Origin: Luteithermobacter gelatinilyticus
Lineage (GTDB): Bacteria > Pseudomonadota > Alphaproteobacteria > Sphingomonadales > Emcibacteraceae
Length of the DNA stretch: 64,000 bases
Assembly: GCF_005849285.1 (NCBI RefSeq)
Contig: NZ_CP040517.1
Coordinates: 1,432,501 to 1,496,500, forward strand
Direction: 5' to 3'
Shown here in pieces: positions 27,826 through 35,814 of the stretch (within the stretch, counting starts at the first letter, position 1; every line of letters starts with the position of its first letter). The position numbers were made by a program, and so were the translations under genes. The notes beneath the pieces are model-generated. The model ran no database searches and was not told the origin of the DNA. It was given only the letters and a program-made list of their open reading frames with translations.

Positions 27826-27888
27826 AACACTTCTCGTTATCTGTTTACAATTTCAGAATAAAGTAGTTCAAAACCGTAAACAAGACAT

Positions 27889-27932
27889 AAAGAAGGCCCA
27901 AAGAAGGCCCAAAGAAGACCCAAAGAAGACCT
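27889..27932. repeat. Tandem 11-bp repeat, four units
   Basis: AAAGAAGGCCC twice, then AAAGAAGACCC and AAAGAAGACCT. The array runs directly into the 38-bp dyad repeat that starts at 27932. Confidence 0.85.
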
Positions 27933-27969
27933 AGAGTGAATTGTGAATAGGTTGACTCAATTCACTCTA
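27932..27969. repeat. 38-bp dyad repeat, copy 1
   Basis: Perfect 12-bp arms TAGAGTGAATTG and CAATTCACTCTA around a 14-bp loop TGAATAGGTTGACT. On the minus strand the first three bases are the TAG stop codon of the SLC13-type transporter gene. Other copies are at 34930, 49507, 55736 (half) and 60993. Confidence 0.95.
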
Positions 27970-29835
27970 AGGCAGTTGATAATACCACGGGACCATAACG
28001 GTAAAGGCCACCCATAACAGGAGAATGAGGGGGATGCCAACCTTCATGAAATCACTGAATTTATAGTTACCGGGTCCCATCACTAAAAGATTGGTTTTGT
28101 AACTCATGGGGGTGGCAAAGGAACAGTTGGCTGCGAAAATTACGGTGGTCACAAAAATCATTGGGTCAAGGTCGAGCCTGTGCCCCAGATTAATGGCAAT
28201 CGGTGTAAACAGAACAGCCGTGGCATTGTTGCTCAATACATTGGTAAAGATGGCGACGAGCAGGAAAAGTGCCGAGAGGATAACCAGAATGCTGGCGCCG
28301 GCAAAAAGATCCAGCATGCGATGCGTGAGATAGGCCGCCCCACCGGTGGCTTCCAGCGCGGCGCCCATGGCCAGGGCGGCCCCAATCAACATGAAAATCC
28401 GCCGGTCAACGGCGCGGCTGGCCTGGCGAATATTTAGACAACCGGTAAGAATCATGGCAAAGGCCCCGAGGGTGGCGGCAACGGCAATGGGCAAAATGCC
28501 GCTGGAGGCGGATGTCACGACGGCTGTAAAGATTCCCAGTGCCTTCCAGCTGTCGGTGCGTACCGGTACTTCGCTGGTGGACCATTCCATAAGCAGCACA
28601 TCGCGATTGTTGCGCAGGCGGCGAATCTGATCCCGGTTGCCGACAATCAGCAGAACATCGCCCGCTTCAAGACGGATGTCTTCGATGGAAGTGCGCACCA
28701 TGCGGGAACGACGCTGAATGCCAACAATATTGCAGCCCCCCTGAAGATAAAAACCCACCTGTTCAAGGGTGCGCCCGTCAAGCCGGGAGGCCGGGGCCAC
28801 AATGACTTCGGCAAGATGCAGGCCTTTTGCCTCTTCCTGGCTGTCGGTTGCCTGAGGGGTGCCGTCTTCGACAAATCCTCGGGAAACGGCCAGCGCGCCT
28901 TTCATCAGATTGGGGGTCTTGGCGATTTTTTCCGTAAGCACTCTGCGGGTGGTGGCGAGGATAAGGGAATCGCCTTCGCGCAGGGTAATATCATCAAAGG
29001 GCGGCAGAAAGATTTTTCGCCCCCGTTTGATCAGCCGGGTGGTCATGCCTGAAAGGTCAGGGAACATCCCGGCGACCGCACTTTTGCCAATCAGGGCATT
29101 ACCATCCACCAGATCAATCTGAACGATAAACTGTTTACCACTGGGGCGGATGGATTGTTCGGTGTTCTGATGTTTCTGGGGCAATAATTTAGGGGCAATG
29201 AACAAAACGTAGATCATGCCCACACCGGCCAGAAATAGCCCGGGAACCGTGAATTCGAAAAAGCCGATTTCCCGGCCGGTCTGTACCTTATACACCCCCG
29301 CAACCAGCAGGTTGGTGCTGGATCCGATCAGGGTGGTCATGCCGCCCAGGATGGCCACGAAACTCAGGGGCATGAGTACCAGACTGGGCGATTTATCCAT
29401 CTTGTCCATCAGCATGATGATGATGGGGATAAAAATCACCACCACCGGGGTATTGTTGAGAAACGCGCTGATGGCACTGACAGCCACAAGGCACAAAAAA
29501 ATCAGGGTCCGTGGGTAATTGACCCCATGTTTCACAAGAATCTGTGCCGGGGTCTCAAGAGCCCCTGTCTGGACGATGCCCTGTCCCATGACCAGAAGCG
29601 CCAGAACCGCAATCAGGGCCGGGTCGGCAAATCCGGATAACAGGGTTTTAGTGTTCAGAAGAAGTTGGCCATCTGCTGAGGTCAGCGGCATCACATGGAA
29701 CAGCACCAACAAGACGGAAACTACCCCTAAAGAGGTAATCTCCAACGGAATATGGTCCATGGCGTAAAACAGGATGGCGACGCCGATCACGGCAAAGGTC
29801 AACCACATATGAAGTGAAGGGGCCATATATTCCAT
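27967..29835 (-). CDS. SLC13/DASS-type permease with two RCK-C domains
   Basis: A 622-residue membrane protein of the divalent anion/sodium symporter clan. An N-terminal membrane half with FLNNTPVVVIFIPIIIMLMDK is followed by two cytosolic RCK-C (TrkA-C) domains at about residues 205-390, then a membrane half with ANCSFATPMSYKTNLLVMGPG. The NNTPVVV and NNATAVL repeats are the paired substrate/sodium motifs. The related bacterial proteins are often labelled sulfur deprivation response or potassium-uptake-like. The likely cargo is a dicarboxylate or sulfate; RCK-C domains suggest ligand gating. The stop codon lies inside the 38-bp dyad repeat. Confidence 0.9.
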   Translation of the reverse strand: MEYMAPSLHMWLTFAVIGVAILFYAMDHIPLEITSLGVVSVLLVLFHVMPLTSADGQLLLNTKTLLSGFADPALIAVLALLVMGQGIVQTGALETPAQILVKHGVNYPRTLIFLCLVAVSAISAFLNNTPVVVIFIPIIIMLMDKMDKSPSLVLMPLSFVAILGGMTTLIGSSTNLLVAGVYKVQTGREIGFFEFTVPGLFLAGVGMIYVLFIAPKLLPQKHQNTEQSIRPSGKQFIVQIDLVDGNALIGKSAVAGMFPDLSGMTTRLIKRGRKIFLPPFDDITLREGDSLILATTRRVLTEKIAKTPNLMKGALAVSRGFVEDGTPQATDSQEEAKGLHLAEVIVAPASRLDGRTLEQVGFYLQGGCNIVGIQRRSRMVRTSIEDIRLEAGDVLLIVGNRDQIRRLRNNRDVLLMEWSTSEVPVRTDSWKALGIFTAVVTSASSGILPIAVAATLGAFAMILTGCLNIRQASRAVDRRIFMLIGAALAMGAALEATGGAAYLTHRMLDLFAGASILVILSALFLLVAIFTNVLSNNATAVLFTPIAINLGHRLDLDPMIFVTTVIFAANCSFATPMSYKTNLLVMGPGNYKFSDFMKVGIPLILLLWVAFTVMVPWYYQLP

Positions 29836-30159
29836 TCAGAATCAGTCCTGTATTTTCAGAAAAACTTCAGATCCGTTCAGAGCTCTGGACCTGCGGGAGT
29901 AGAGAAAAACACACGGTGCCACGACTTTTTTCAAATGATCTCCCCTGTGTATAAGCTTATATAAGCGGCATATAGACAGCCTATAGGGTGCATATTGTGT
30001 TATGTTTTCCTCTGGGATCATAACAATCTCTTTGATGTCTGTCCCTTAAAAATTTCCTGCAATTTTATGGTGATAAGCCGGCTGACAGGTAAAATTCCGG
30101 TCGTCCCGGCAGTAACAATCGGCAAAAAATGGAGGGAATCTGGAGCAATTCCCGAGCAA
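29836..30159. other. Intergenic region between SLC13-type gene and motB
   Basis: No convincing gene in 324 bases. It should hold the promoter of the leftward transporter gene. A perfect 12-bp palindrome GCTTATATAAGC is at 29955-29966, followed by TATAGGGTGC, which resembles a -10 box with a GTGC discriminator. Confidence 0.45.
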
Positions 30160-31056
30160 TTAAAGGAAATTTTGAGGCAGGGTCGGGGCTTCCCTGAGCA
30201 GAAGAATGGTAATCCTGCGGTTTTCAGGTCTGTTGGGCCGGTCCGGCAAAAGAGGTTCTGTGGCGGCTTTGCCGAGCACCTCGGCAAAACGGTCTTGAGG
30301 AACGCCACGGGATAACAATACCCGACGGCTAGTATTGGCGCGGTCTGCGCTCAGTTCCCAGTTGGTATAGTCCGATCCGCGCCGGAACACCGTGGCATCG
30401 GTATGACCGGTTATAGAGATGCGGTTGGGCATTTTTTCGATAACCCCGGCAATATTACCGATCATTTTTTCCGCATAACCATAAAGCTCCGCCGTACCGG
30501 GCTTAAACATGGCGCGATTGTCCTTGTCCACCAGCTGGATGCGCAAGCCGTCCTCGGTAATGTCAATCAGAACCTGATCACGCAGTTCAGCCAGTTCCGG
30601 ATTTTCCTGGATACTTTGACGCAGCTGTTCGGACATTTCTTCAAAAATATCCTGCTCACGCTGCGCCATCATGTCCTCAAGGGTCTTTTCCTGTTCGCTC
30701 GCGGCTGTATCTTCTTTGGCTCTCCCGTCTGACGGTTTATTCATGACCTGTTGTTGCGGGGTTGGAAGGGATACGGTTACGGCGCTGGACTGGGAGCCAT
30801 CGGTATTCAATGAAACCCCGCCCAGAATATCGCCTGAGCCGGTCGAACTGCTGGTGCTGGCCGCAGTGGGAGAGAAATAATCGGCGAGCCCCTGGCGCTG
30901 TTCCTCGGTTGTGGCGTTCATCAGCCAGAGTAAAAGGAAAAACGCCATCATGGCGGTTACAAAATCCGCATAGGCCACTTTCCAGGCCCCGCCGTGATGT
31001 CCGCCGGAAACCTTTTTGATCCGTTTAATGATGATTGGGCGATTTTCTCCCGCCAT
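30160..31056 (-). CDS. motB: Flagellar motor stator protein MotB
   Basis: MotB forms the proton-conducting stator with MotA and holds it to peptidoglycan. The 298-residue protein has a basic start with GGHHGGAWKVAYADFVTAMMAFFLLLWLM, in which Asp in AYADF is the proton-binding residue, a plug region, a flexible serine-rich linker, and a C-terminal OmpA-like domain with ISITGHTDATVF and NWELSADRANTSRRVLLS. Start 31056 is supported by GGAG seven bases before the ATG and the typical MotB N-terminus; longer in-frame starts exist. motA is 6.5 kb away, not adjacent. Confidence 0.95.
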   Translation of the reverse strand: MAGENRPIIIKRIKKVSGGHHGGAWKVAYADFVTAMMAFFLLLWLMNATTEEQRQGLADYFSPTAASTSSSTGSGDILGGVSLNTDGSQSSAVTVSLPTPQQQVMNKPSDGRAKEDTAASEQEKTLEDMMAQREQDIFEEMSEQLRQSIQENPELAELRDQVLIDITEDGLRIQLVDKDNRAMFKPGTAELYGYAEKMIGNIAGVIEKMPNRISITGHTDATVFRRGSDYTNWELSADRANTSRRVLLSRGVPQDRFAEVLGKAATEPLLPDRPNRPENRRITILLLREAPTLPQNFL

Positions 31057-31225
31057 TCTGCTCCACCAGTTGCGCCGAGTTTTATATTCCGTCCCATGAT
31101 GGGGAGTTCTGGTTAATATAAGGTTATTAAACAGAAAAAAGTGATGTTTATTCCAAGGGCGAACTGGGGCCAGTTGCCGGGACATATTTCATTCCGCAGG
31201 CTCCTGGCCCCAAGAAATAATATAG

Positions 31226-31254
31226 GAAAAAATAGGGACAGATGATGTCCCTAT
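31226..31254 (-). terminator. Rho-independent terminator of ilvA
   Basis: On the minus strand a perfect 9-bp stem (ATAGGGACA with TGTCCCTAT, loop of five) runs into TTTTTT. The ilvA stop codon TAG is inside the stem itself, so translation ends on the terminator. Confidence 0.85.
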
Positions 31255-32534
31255 AGGTCCTGGGACCGGTTGACATGAACAACAAAACCTTCGTCCCGCA
31301 GCGCTTGGAGGATATCCAGCAGATGCTGCCGGTCACGGGTCTCAAGGGTGACATTGGAATAAGTTTCCTTGGCCGGAAGTTCCGTAAACAGGCGGTGATG
31401 GGATACATCAATAATGTTGCCGCCAAGACGTCCGATAATACCGGAAATCTGGGCTAGGGCCCCCGGCACATCCAGCAGCTCAATCCGCAGGCGTGTGATG
31501 CGCCCTTCCCGGACCAGCCCCCGCATCAGAAGGGAGGCCAACAGACGGGGATCTATATTGCCGCCGCTGAGGACCAGACCGACCTTTTTATCCCTAAAGA
31601 CTTCAGGATTCATCATCACCGCTGCAAGCGGCGCCGCACCAGCGCCTTCCGGGACGGTTTTTTCTATGGTCATCAGCATACATACGGCCTGTTCCAGGGA
31701 ATCCTCATTAACCAGAAAAATATCGTCTACCAGCCGTTTACAGATCTTGCCGGTCAAGTCTCCGATGGTCTTGACCGCAATGCCTTCTGCCAAGGTCGAT
31801 CCCCTGGGCTCATAGTCATATTTGTTGATGGCCCGGTGCAGAGAAGGAAAGCGTTCGGCCTGGACGCCGATAACCTTGATGTCGGGTTTCATGGATTTGG
31901 CGATGGTTGCAATGCCCGCTATCAGCCCGCCGCCGCCTACCGGCACCACCAGTATATCCAGATCCGGGCAGTCTTCCAGCATTTCCAGACCGATGGTGCC
32001 CTGCCCGGCAATCACATGGGGATCATCAAAGGGGTGCACTAGCGTATACCCCTTTTCCGCGGCAAGTTCTTTGGCATATTCGGCAGTATCATCAAAGCGT
32101 TCGCCATGCAGCACGACTTTGGCACCATGTTCTTCGGTCTGGCGAACCTTGACGAAGGGCGTGTTGACTGGCATGGCAATTGTGGTGGGGATGCCGAGCC
32201 GCGCACCGTGATAGGCAACTCCCTGTGCGTGATTACCGGCAGAAGCGGCAATAACACCGGCTTTTTTCTGCGCTTCGCTCAGGTTGATCAGTTTGTTCAG
32301 TGCCCCGCGTTCCTTGAATGATGCCGTGAACTGCAAATTTTCAAATTTGATGTAAATCTCGGCTCCGGTAATCTGGGACAGGGTAATGGAACGTGTCGTC
32401 GGCGTGCGAATAATCGCGTCCTTCAACGCTTCAGCCGCTTTTTGGACATCACCATAGGTAACGGGAGCAAAGTCTGCTACCGCTTCGGGCTTTGCTGTTT
32501 TGCCCATCTTGGAAGGGACACGTTCTGTTTTCAT
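31251..32534 (-). CDS. ilvA: Threonine ammonia-lyase
   Basis: A 427-residue PLP enzyme that deaminates threonine to 2-oxobutyrate, the first step of isoleucine synthesis. The PLP lysine lies in FTASFKERGALNKL, and the phosphate loop is GGGGLIAG. The C-terminal 80 residues form a single ACT domain (RLRIELLDVPGALAQISGIIGRLGGNI), as in the shorter type with one ACT domain; the 514-residue E. coli IlvA has two. ACT domains usually bind an amino-acid effector. Downstream is its own terminator; upstream is the small membrane protein gene. Confidence 0.93.
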   Translation of the reverse strand: MKTERVPSKMGKTAKPEAVADFAPVTYGDVQKAAEALKDAIIRTPTTRSITLSQITGAEIYIKFENLQFTASFKERGALNKLINLSEAQKKAGVIAASAGNHAQGVAYHGARLGIPTTIAMPVNTPFVKVRQTEEHGAKVVLHGERFDDTAEYAKELAAEKGYTLVHPFDDPHVIAGQGTIGLEMLEDCPDLDILVVPVGGGGLIAGIATIAKSMKPDIKVIGVQAERFPSLHRAINKYDYEPRGSTLAEGIAVKTIGDLTGKICKRLVDDIFLVNEDSLEQAVCMLMTIEKTVPEGAGAAPLAAVMMNPEVFRDKKVGLVLSGGNIDPRLLASLLMRGLVREGRITRLRIELLDVPGALAQISGIIGRLGGNIIDVSHHRLFTELPAKETYSNVTLETRDRQHLLDILQALRDEGFVVHVNRSQDL

Positions 32535-32649
32535 GATCTTTGGATCTGTGCTTTCCAGTTAAAAATTTCATTGGCTATGGTTGTTCATATATTGCGGAAA
32601 GCCGAAAATGTCCAAAATTAAATGCCAATATCCCGAAAAAATATGAAAT

Positions 32650-32850
32650 TTAAAAATAGCAAAAAATGCCATAACAGCTGCCAAAGCCGTAACGGAAGAT
32701 AAAATAGAATAAAATATCGAGGAGCAGCAAAAACACAAAAGACGGCATGCCGGCATATAGAAGAATGTACAATATGCCCCAACGTGTCATTCTGGGACGG
32801 TCGATTTTGTGCCCCATAACGGTTTGTATATGTTTTTTGCGACGAAACAT
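32650..32850 (-). CDS. Small membrane protein, unknown
   Basis: A 66-residue protein with a basic N-terminus (MFRRKKHIQ, HKIDRPRMTRWG) and one or two membrane segments (GILYILLYAGMPSFVFLLLL, DILFYFIF). I do not recognise a family. Its ATG lies six bases beyond a TATAGT -10 box, so the mRNA would be leaderless or nearly so. The codon pattern is AT-rich, unlike the neighbours. The gene lies between ilvA and the FemAB-like gene on opposite sides. Confidence 0.55.
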   Translation of the reverse strand: MFRRKKHIQTVMGHKIDRPRMTRWGILYILLYAGMPSFVFLLLLDILFYFIFRYGFGSCYGIFCYF

Positions 32851-32856
32851 AGGCGC

Positions 32857-32862
32857 ACTATA
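32857..32862 (-). promoter_or_regulatory. -10 box for the small membrane protein gene
   Basis: TATAGT followed by GCGCCT and then directly the ATG (minus strand). The upstream -35 is weak (TTAAAA at 17 bp), but the -10 and GC-rich discriminator match the tRNA-Pro promoter at 55130. Confidence 0.5.
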
Positions 32863-32948
32863 AGAGTTTCACTTTAATTTTTAAACAGATACCGTAGTAT
32901 GATAAAAAATTTCTTGAAATTCTTGCTCCCAGGATCGGAATTTACCGG

Positions 32949-33950
32949 ATGAGACCCGGAAACGCCCAAGACATGGTGGAAATACAAGAAACGAAAATCT
33001 GCCCCCCTGATATTCACCTGGACTGGAATGGGCTGTCGCAAGTGGAATGGGAAAACCTTCTTTCTCAGGCGAAAGGCGTTTCCTTGCAACAAAGCTGGGC
33101 GTATGGGGCGGCTTTGGTGGAGCGCGGGGCAAAAGTCCGGCGCTTTGTGGCCTGTCGCAATAACAGGCCGATCGCTTTGGCCCAGGTGATTGTGCGATCA
33201 TATTACGGCGTGTTCCGGATGGTCACATTAATGCGCGGGCCCGTCTGGCTGGTCGAGCTTTCCACACAGGAAAAGCTTGAGGTGTTGAGGCAGATTCGCG
33301 CCCTGTACCCACGGCGACAACGATATTTCCTTATTCTGACACCGGAGGAAGAGGCCCCCAACATGGCCCGCGCCATGATACGGCACGGATTTCATCAGGT
33401 CATTACGGGATATTCCACCTCTCTTGTGTCTCTTGAGGGGGACGGGGAACGGCTCTGGGCCGGCCTGTATGGCAAATGGCGTAATCAGGTGCGCAAGGCC
33501 CAAAAGGCCGGGCTTGTTGTTCGTTTTGGGGGATATGATCATCCGTTGACAGACTGGCTGCTGTCCCTGGAAAAAAAACAGCAGACGGAAAAAAACTACC
33601 GGGGCCTGCCGGTCAGCCTGGTGGAAGCGTTTGACCGGCACTGTCTGAAAAGTTCAGGGGTGATAACGGCATTTGTTTATGCACGATCAGAACAGGATGA
33701 GCCGCTCGCCGCTGCCATGTTTTTGGGACATGGGGCGGGAGCCACCTATCATATTGGCTGGAACAGCAAATGGGGGCGGAAATCCCATGCGCTTAACCTG
33801 CTGTTGTGGGAAAGTCTTCTGCATCTGAAAAAGGAAGGATACCGGGTTCTGGATCTGGGGGGAATGAATACGGTGGACAGCGCGGAACTCACCCGTTTTA
33901 AACTGGGGCTTGGCGGCGAGGTAAAGCGCCTGATCGGATCATATATGTAG
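32949..33950 (+). CDS. FemAB/GNAT-type peptidyl- or acyltransferase
   Basis: A 333-residue protein with two GNAT-like halves, similar to FemAB and lipid II:glycine glycyltransferase proteins. The first half has LLSQAKGVSLQQSWAYGAALVERGAKV, the second GLYGKWRNQVRKAQKAGLVVRF and AFVYARSEQDEPLAAAMFLGHG, followed by SHALNLLLWESLLHLKKEGYRVLDLGG. Gram-negative members act on cell-wall or surface-polysaccharide precursors or use an aminoacyl-tRNA; the substrate here is open. It shares a direction and an 8-base gap with the lipoprotein gene that follows. Confidence 0.8.
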   Translation: MRPGNAQDMVEIQETKICPPDIHLDWNGLSQVEWENLLSQAKGVSLQQSWAYGAALVERGAKVRRFVACRNNRPIALAQVIVRSYYGVFRMVTLMRGPVWLVELSTQEKLEVLRQIRALYPRRQRYFLILTPEEEAPNMARAMIRHGFHQVITGYSTSLVSLEGDGERLWAGLYGKWRNQVRKAQKAGLVVRFGGYDHPLTDWLLSLEKKQQTEKNYRGLPVSLVEAFDRHCLKSSGVITAFVYARSEQDEPLAAAMFLGHGAGATYHIGWNSKWGRKSHALNLLLWESLLHLKKEGYRVLDLGGMNTVDSAELTRFKLGLGGEVKRLIGSYM

Positions 33951-33958
33951 AGAGAGAT

Positions 33959-34891
33959 ATGGAGAAACGGGCCTCCGGGAATTTCTGCAGAATGAGGCAA
34001 CAAAACAGACCTGTTTTTCTGCGTCTGATGTTTTTGATCCTGTGGGGGAGTAGCCTTGGGGCATGCAGCGTGCCGCAGCGTGATGAAGTTCGCAGTCTTG
34101 ATCCGTTTAGGCGGCAGCTGGAAACGCTGGACGGCTTTCCTTATGGATTGAGTATTCGGGATCTGGGACCGCTCAGATATGGCACTGTCCGGTTCCCACT
34201 TTGGTTCGTTGAGGATCCAGAGGCATATGATCCGCTGTTGTCGGTATTGGTGATTGGCGGTGTCGACGGACGTGATGAGTTTTCCATGGCCCTGATGCAG
34301 GAAAACCTGAACCGTCTGGCCCAGGAAAGGGAGGGGGAGCGGATACGCACCGATTATGTGCCGTTACTCAATCCTTATGGTTATGTCTATGCCAGCCATT
34401 TGACCGGCCAGGGACAGGACCTGTCCGGGGGAATACCGGAACGGTTGCCCCAGGAAATTGACCGGATTATGCCGTTGATACAGCAAAAAAAATATGATCT
34501 GGTGATCCTTCATATGGGACGCGACCATGCCGGGGGACTGGGCGTGGATCTCTGGCCGCCGCCCCGGTTATCCTCTGGCCAGGAAGGATCATCCAGCCAG
34601 GGATTATCTGGCCAGTCCCGGTTTCAGGAGCATCTGGCCGATCACATCAGTTTTACGTTGTCACGGGTGCGCGACCGCGGTTTTCCGGTTGAAAACCGGG
34701 GGCGGCAAATGACGGTGCAGGAACCGGCGCGACAGGACGCGCCTCTGCCGGCGGTATTATCCCTGCGGGCGGCGGCGCCGGTTGTGGTTCTTCACACGCC
34801 TCGCCATGAACAGATGGAAATCCGCATAGGCGCGCATCTTCTGGCCCAGAATACTCTGATCAGATTGTTCGCCAGAAACCAGCCCAACTGA
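33959..34891 (+). CDS. Putative lipoprotein with zinc-carboxypeptidase-like core
   Basis: A 310-residue protein with a lipoprotein signal ending LGAC (Cys36 if started at 33959). The core has VLVIGGVDGRDEFSMALMQENLNRLA and YVPLLNPYGYVYASH, which recall the M14 carboxypeptidase/AstE fold (IHGDEP and NPxG blocks). The zinc-binding HxxE is not present as such: the position reads VDGRDE, so the enzyme may be inactive or use another site. A serine-glycine-glutamine-rich stretch lies at about residues 203-223. It follows the FemAB-like gene by eight bases and may act in the same envelope process. Confidence 0.6.
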   Translation: MEKRASGNFCRMRQQNRPVFLRLMFLILWGSSLGACSVPQRDEVRSLDPFRRQLETLDGFPYGLSIRDLGPLRYGTVRFPLWFVEDPEAYDPLLSVLVIGGVDGRDEFSMALMQENLNRLAQEREGERIRTDYVPLLNPYGYVYASHLTGQGQDLSGGIPERLPQEIDRIMPLIQQKKYDLVILHMGRDHAGGLGVDLWPPPRLSSGQEGSSSQGLSGQSRFQEHLADHISFTLSRVRDRGFPVENRGRQMTVQEPARQDAPLPAVLSLRAAAPVVVLHTPRHEQMEIRIGAHLLAQNTLIRLFARNQPN

Positions 34892-34929
34892 AAACGGATT
34901 CTTGCTTGTTAAGGGCATATTGACGCCTC

Positions 34930-34967
34930 TAGAGTGAATTGAGCCAACCTATTTGCAATTCACTCTA
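34930..34967. repeat. 38-bp dyad repeat, copy 2 (inverted)
   Basis: The same perfect 12-bp arms as copy 1 (TAGAGTGAATTG, CAATTCACTCTA), with loop AGCCAACCTATTTG, the reverse orientation of the others. It lies 38 bases after the lipoprotein stop. Confidence 0.93.
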
Positions 34968-35333
34968 AGCTGGCCATCAGCCTTCCACGCTGGGGTGTGG
35001 GGACATGAATTTGTCATTTATCCTCATGGTTTTTATGGTTTTTCTGCCGTCGCGTGTGCCAAATAAGTCCGGGGTCTTTTGGGCCAACATGAAGATCTTA
35101 AAAATAGTATATATGTGTTATTTTCAACCATAAGAACTTAATATACCCTTTAAAAAAGCCTTTTAAAAAAGATCGTGTTTTGGCTTTTGTCTTTTGGGGA
35201 GAGCTTGAAAACAGGTTTGGGACATCCCTTGAGGCTTGGGGGCAGAGCTGCGGGTTTCTGGCGGGCGTTACCGTGTAGCTTATCCTCGGGGTCAAATAAA
35301 TAAGAAAGCTCGGGAACGGAAAAAGGACAAAGA
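34968..35333. other. Intergenic, no gene seen
   Basis: About 365 bases downstream of the second dyad repeat. I see no coding pattern or RNA. It is more AT-rich from 35098 to 35180 and leads into the decayed accessory region. Confidence 0.45.
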
Positions 35334-35505
35334 TGGATGGTGATGCCGCCGCTTCTTCTGGAGCAATACCGGATTTTTAGAGCCAGCCCCTCTGCGGTGG
35401 CCGGGCAGCCGACAATGTCTCCTGCCGGACAGGGAGAGACAGCGCAAGCGACAGGTGGGAATGGGGCAACATCAAATATGACGGGTCAGCCGCTGGGAAA
35501 TGAAA
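35334..35505 (+). pseudogene. Degenerate coding remnant
   Basis: Two frames look coding in turn: the first starts at ATG 35334 (MDGDAAASSGAIPDF) and stops after 15 codons, the second continues with a Gly/Thr/Gln-rich run (GQPTMSPAGQGETAQATGG). A frameshift in an old exported or repeat-rich protein is the simplest reading. No family can be named. Confidence 0.35.
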
Positions 35506-35516
35506 AAATGGGGACA

Positions 35517-35597
35517 GGAAAAAATGGGGACAGTATACTATTTATAATCTTATTCACTACGTTCTCGATTAAATAGTATACTGTCCCCATTTTTTCC
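35517..35597. repeat. 28-bp perfect inverted repeat with 25-bp loop
   Basis: Arms 35517-35544 and 35570-35597 are exact reverse complements over 28 bp; the core is GGGGACAGTATACTATTTA. A truncated extra copy of the left start lies just before at 35506-35517. A third, single arm is at 36820-36843. Very similar GGGGACAGTATACTATT sequences occur around REP-associated tyrosine transposases in proteobacteria (from memory), but no transposase is here. Confidence 0.9.
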
Positions 35598-35730
35598 CGT
35601 GCTCGGGCTGATCGGCGGCGGCGATCTCGGCAATGAGCTGTTCGGCGACGGCGGCAACGGAAATGATCTTTACGCGGCCAATGACAATGGCCTGGTCAAT
35701 AGGCGTTGGCCGAGGGAGATTGCGGCATGA
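35598..35730 (+). pseudogene. RTX-like repeat remnant
   Basis: In one frame this reads GLIGGGDLGNELFGDGGNG followed by NDLYAANDNGLV, a degenerate glycine- and aspartate-rich calcium-binding (RTX-type) pattern, and ends at TGA 35730. It has no start and is cut at its left end by the inverted repeat. It probably comes from the C-terminal part of a secreted repeat protein. Confidence 0.4.
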
Positions 35731-35814
35731 GGGGGCAAGGGATGGGAAAACATCTGGCCCAAAACACCGGTCCCACAACGGGCACGCGCAAGGTGATGGA
35801 GTTGGGTGGATAAA

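Noticed and set aside
27889-27932. Possible CRISPR-like array
   Set aside because: The units are 11 bp with no spacers between them; it is a simple tandem repeat, and no cas genes are present.
29995-30315. A 106-codon plus-strand frame
   Set aside because: It overlaps the 3' end of motB on the other strand, has no ribosome site and has no recognisable family pattern.
35098-35295. A 65-codon minus-strand ORF in the island
   Set aside because: Low complexity, no ribosome site and no coding pattern.
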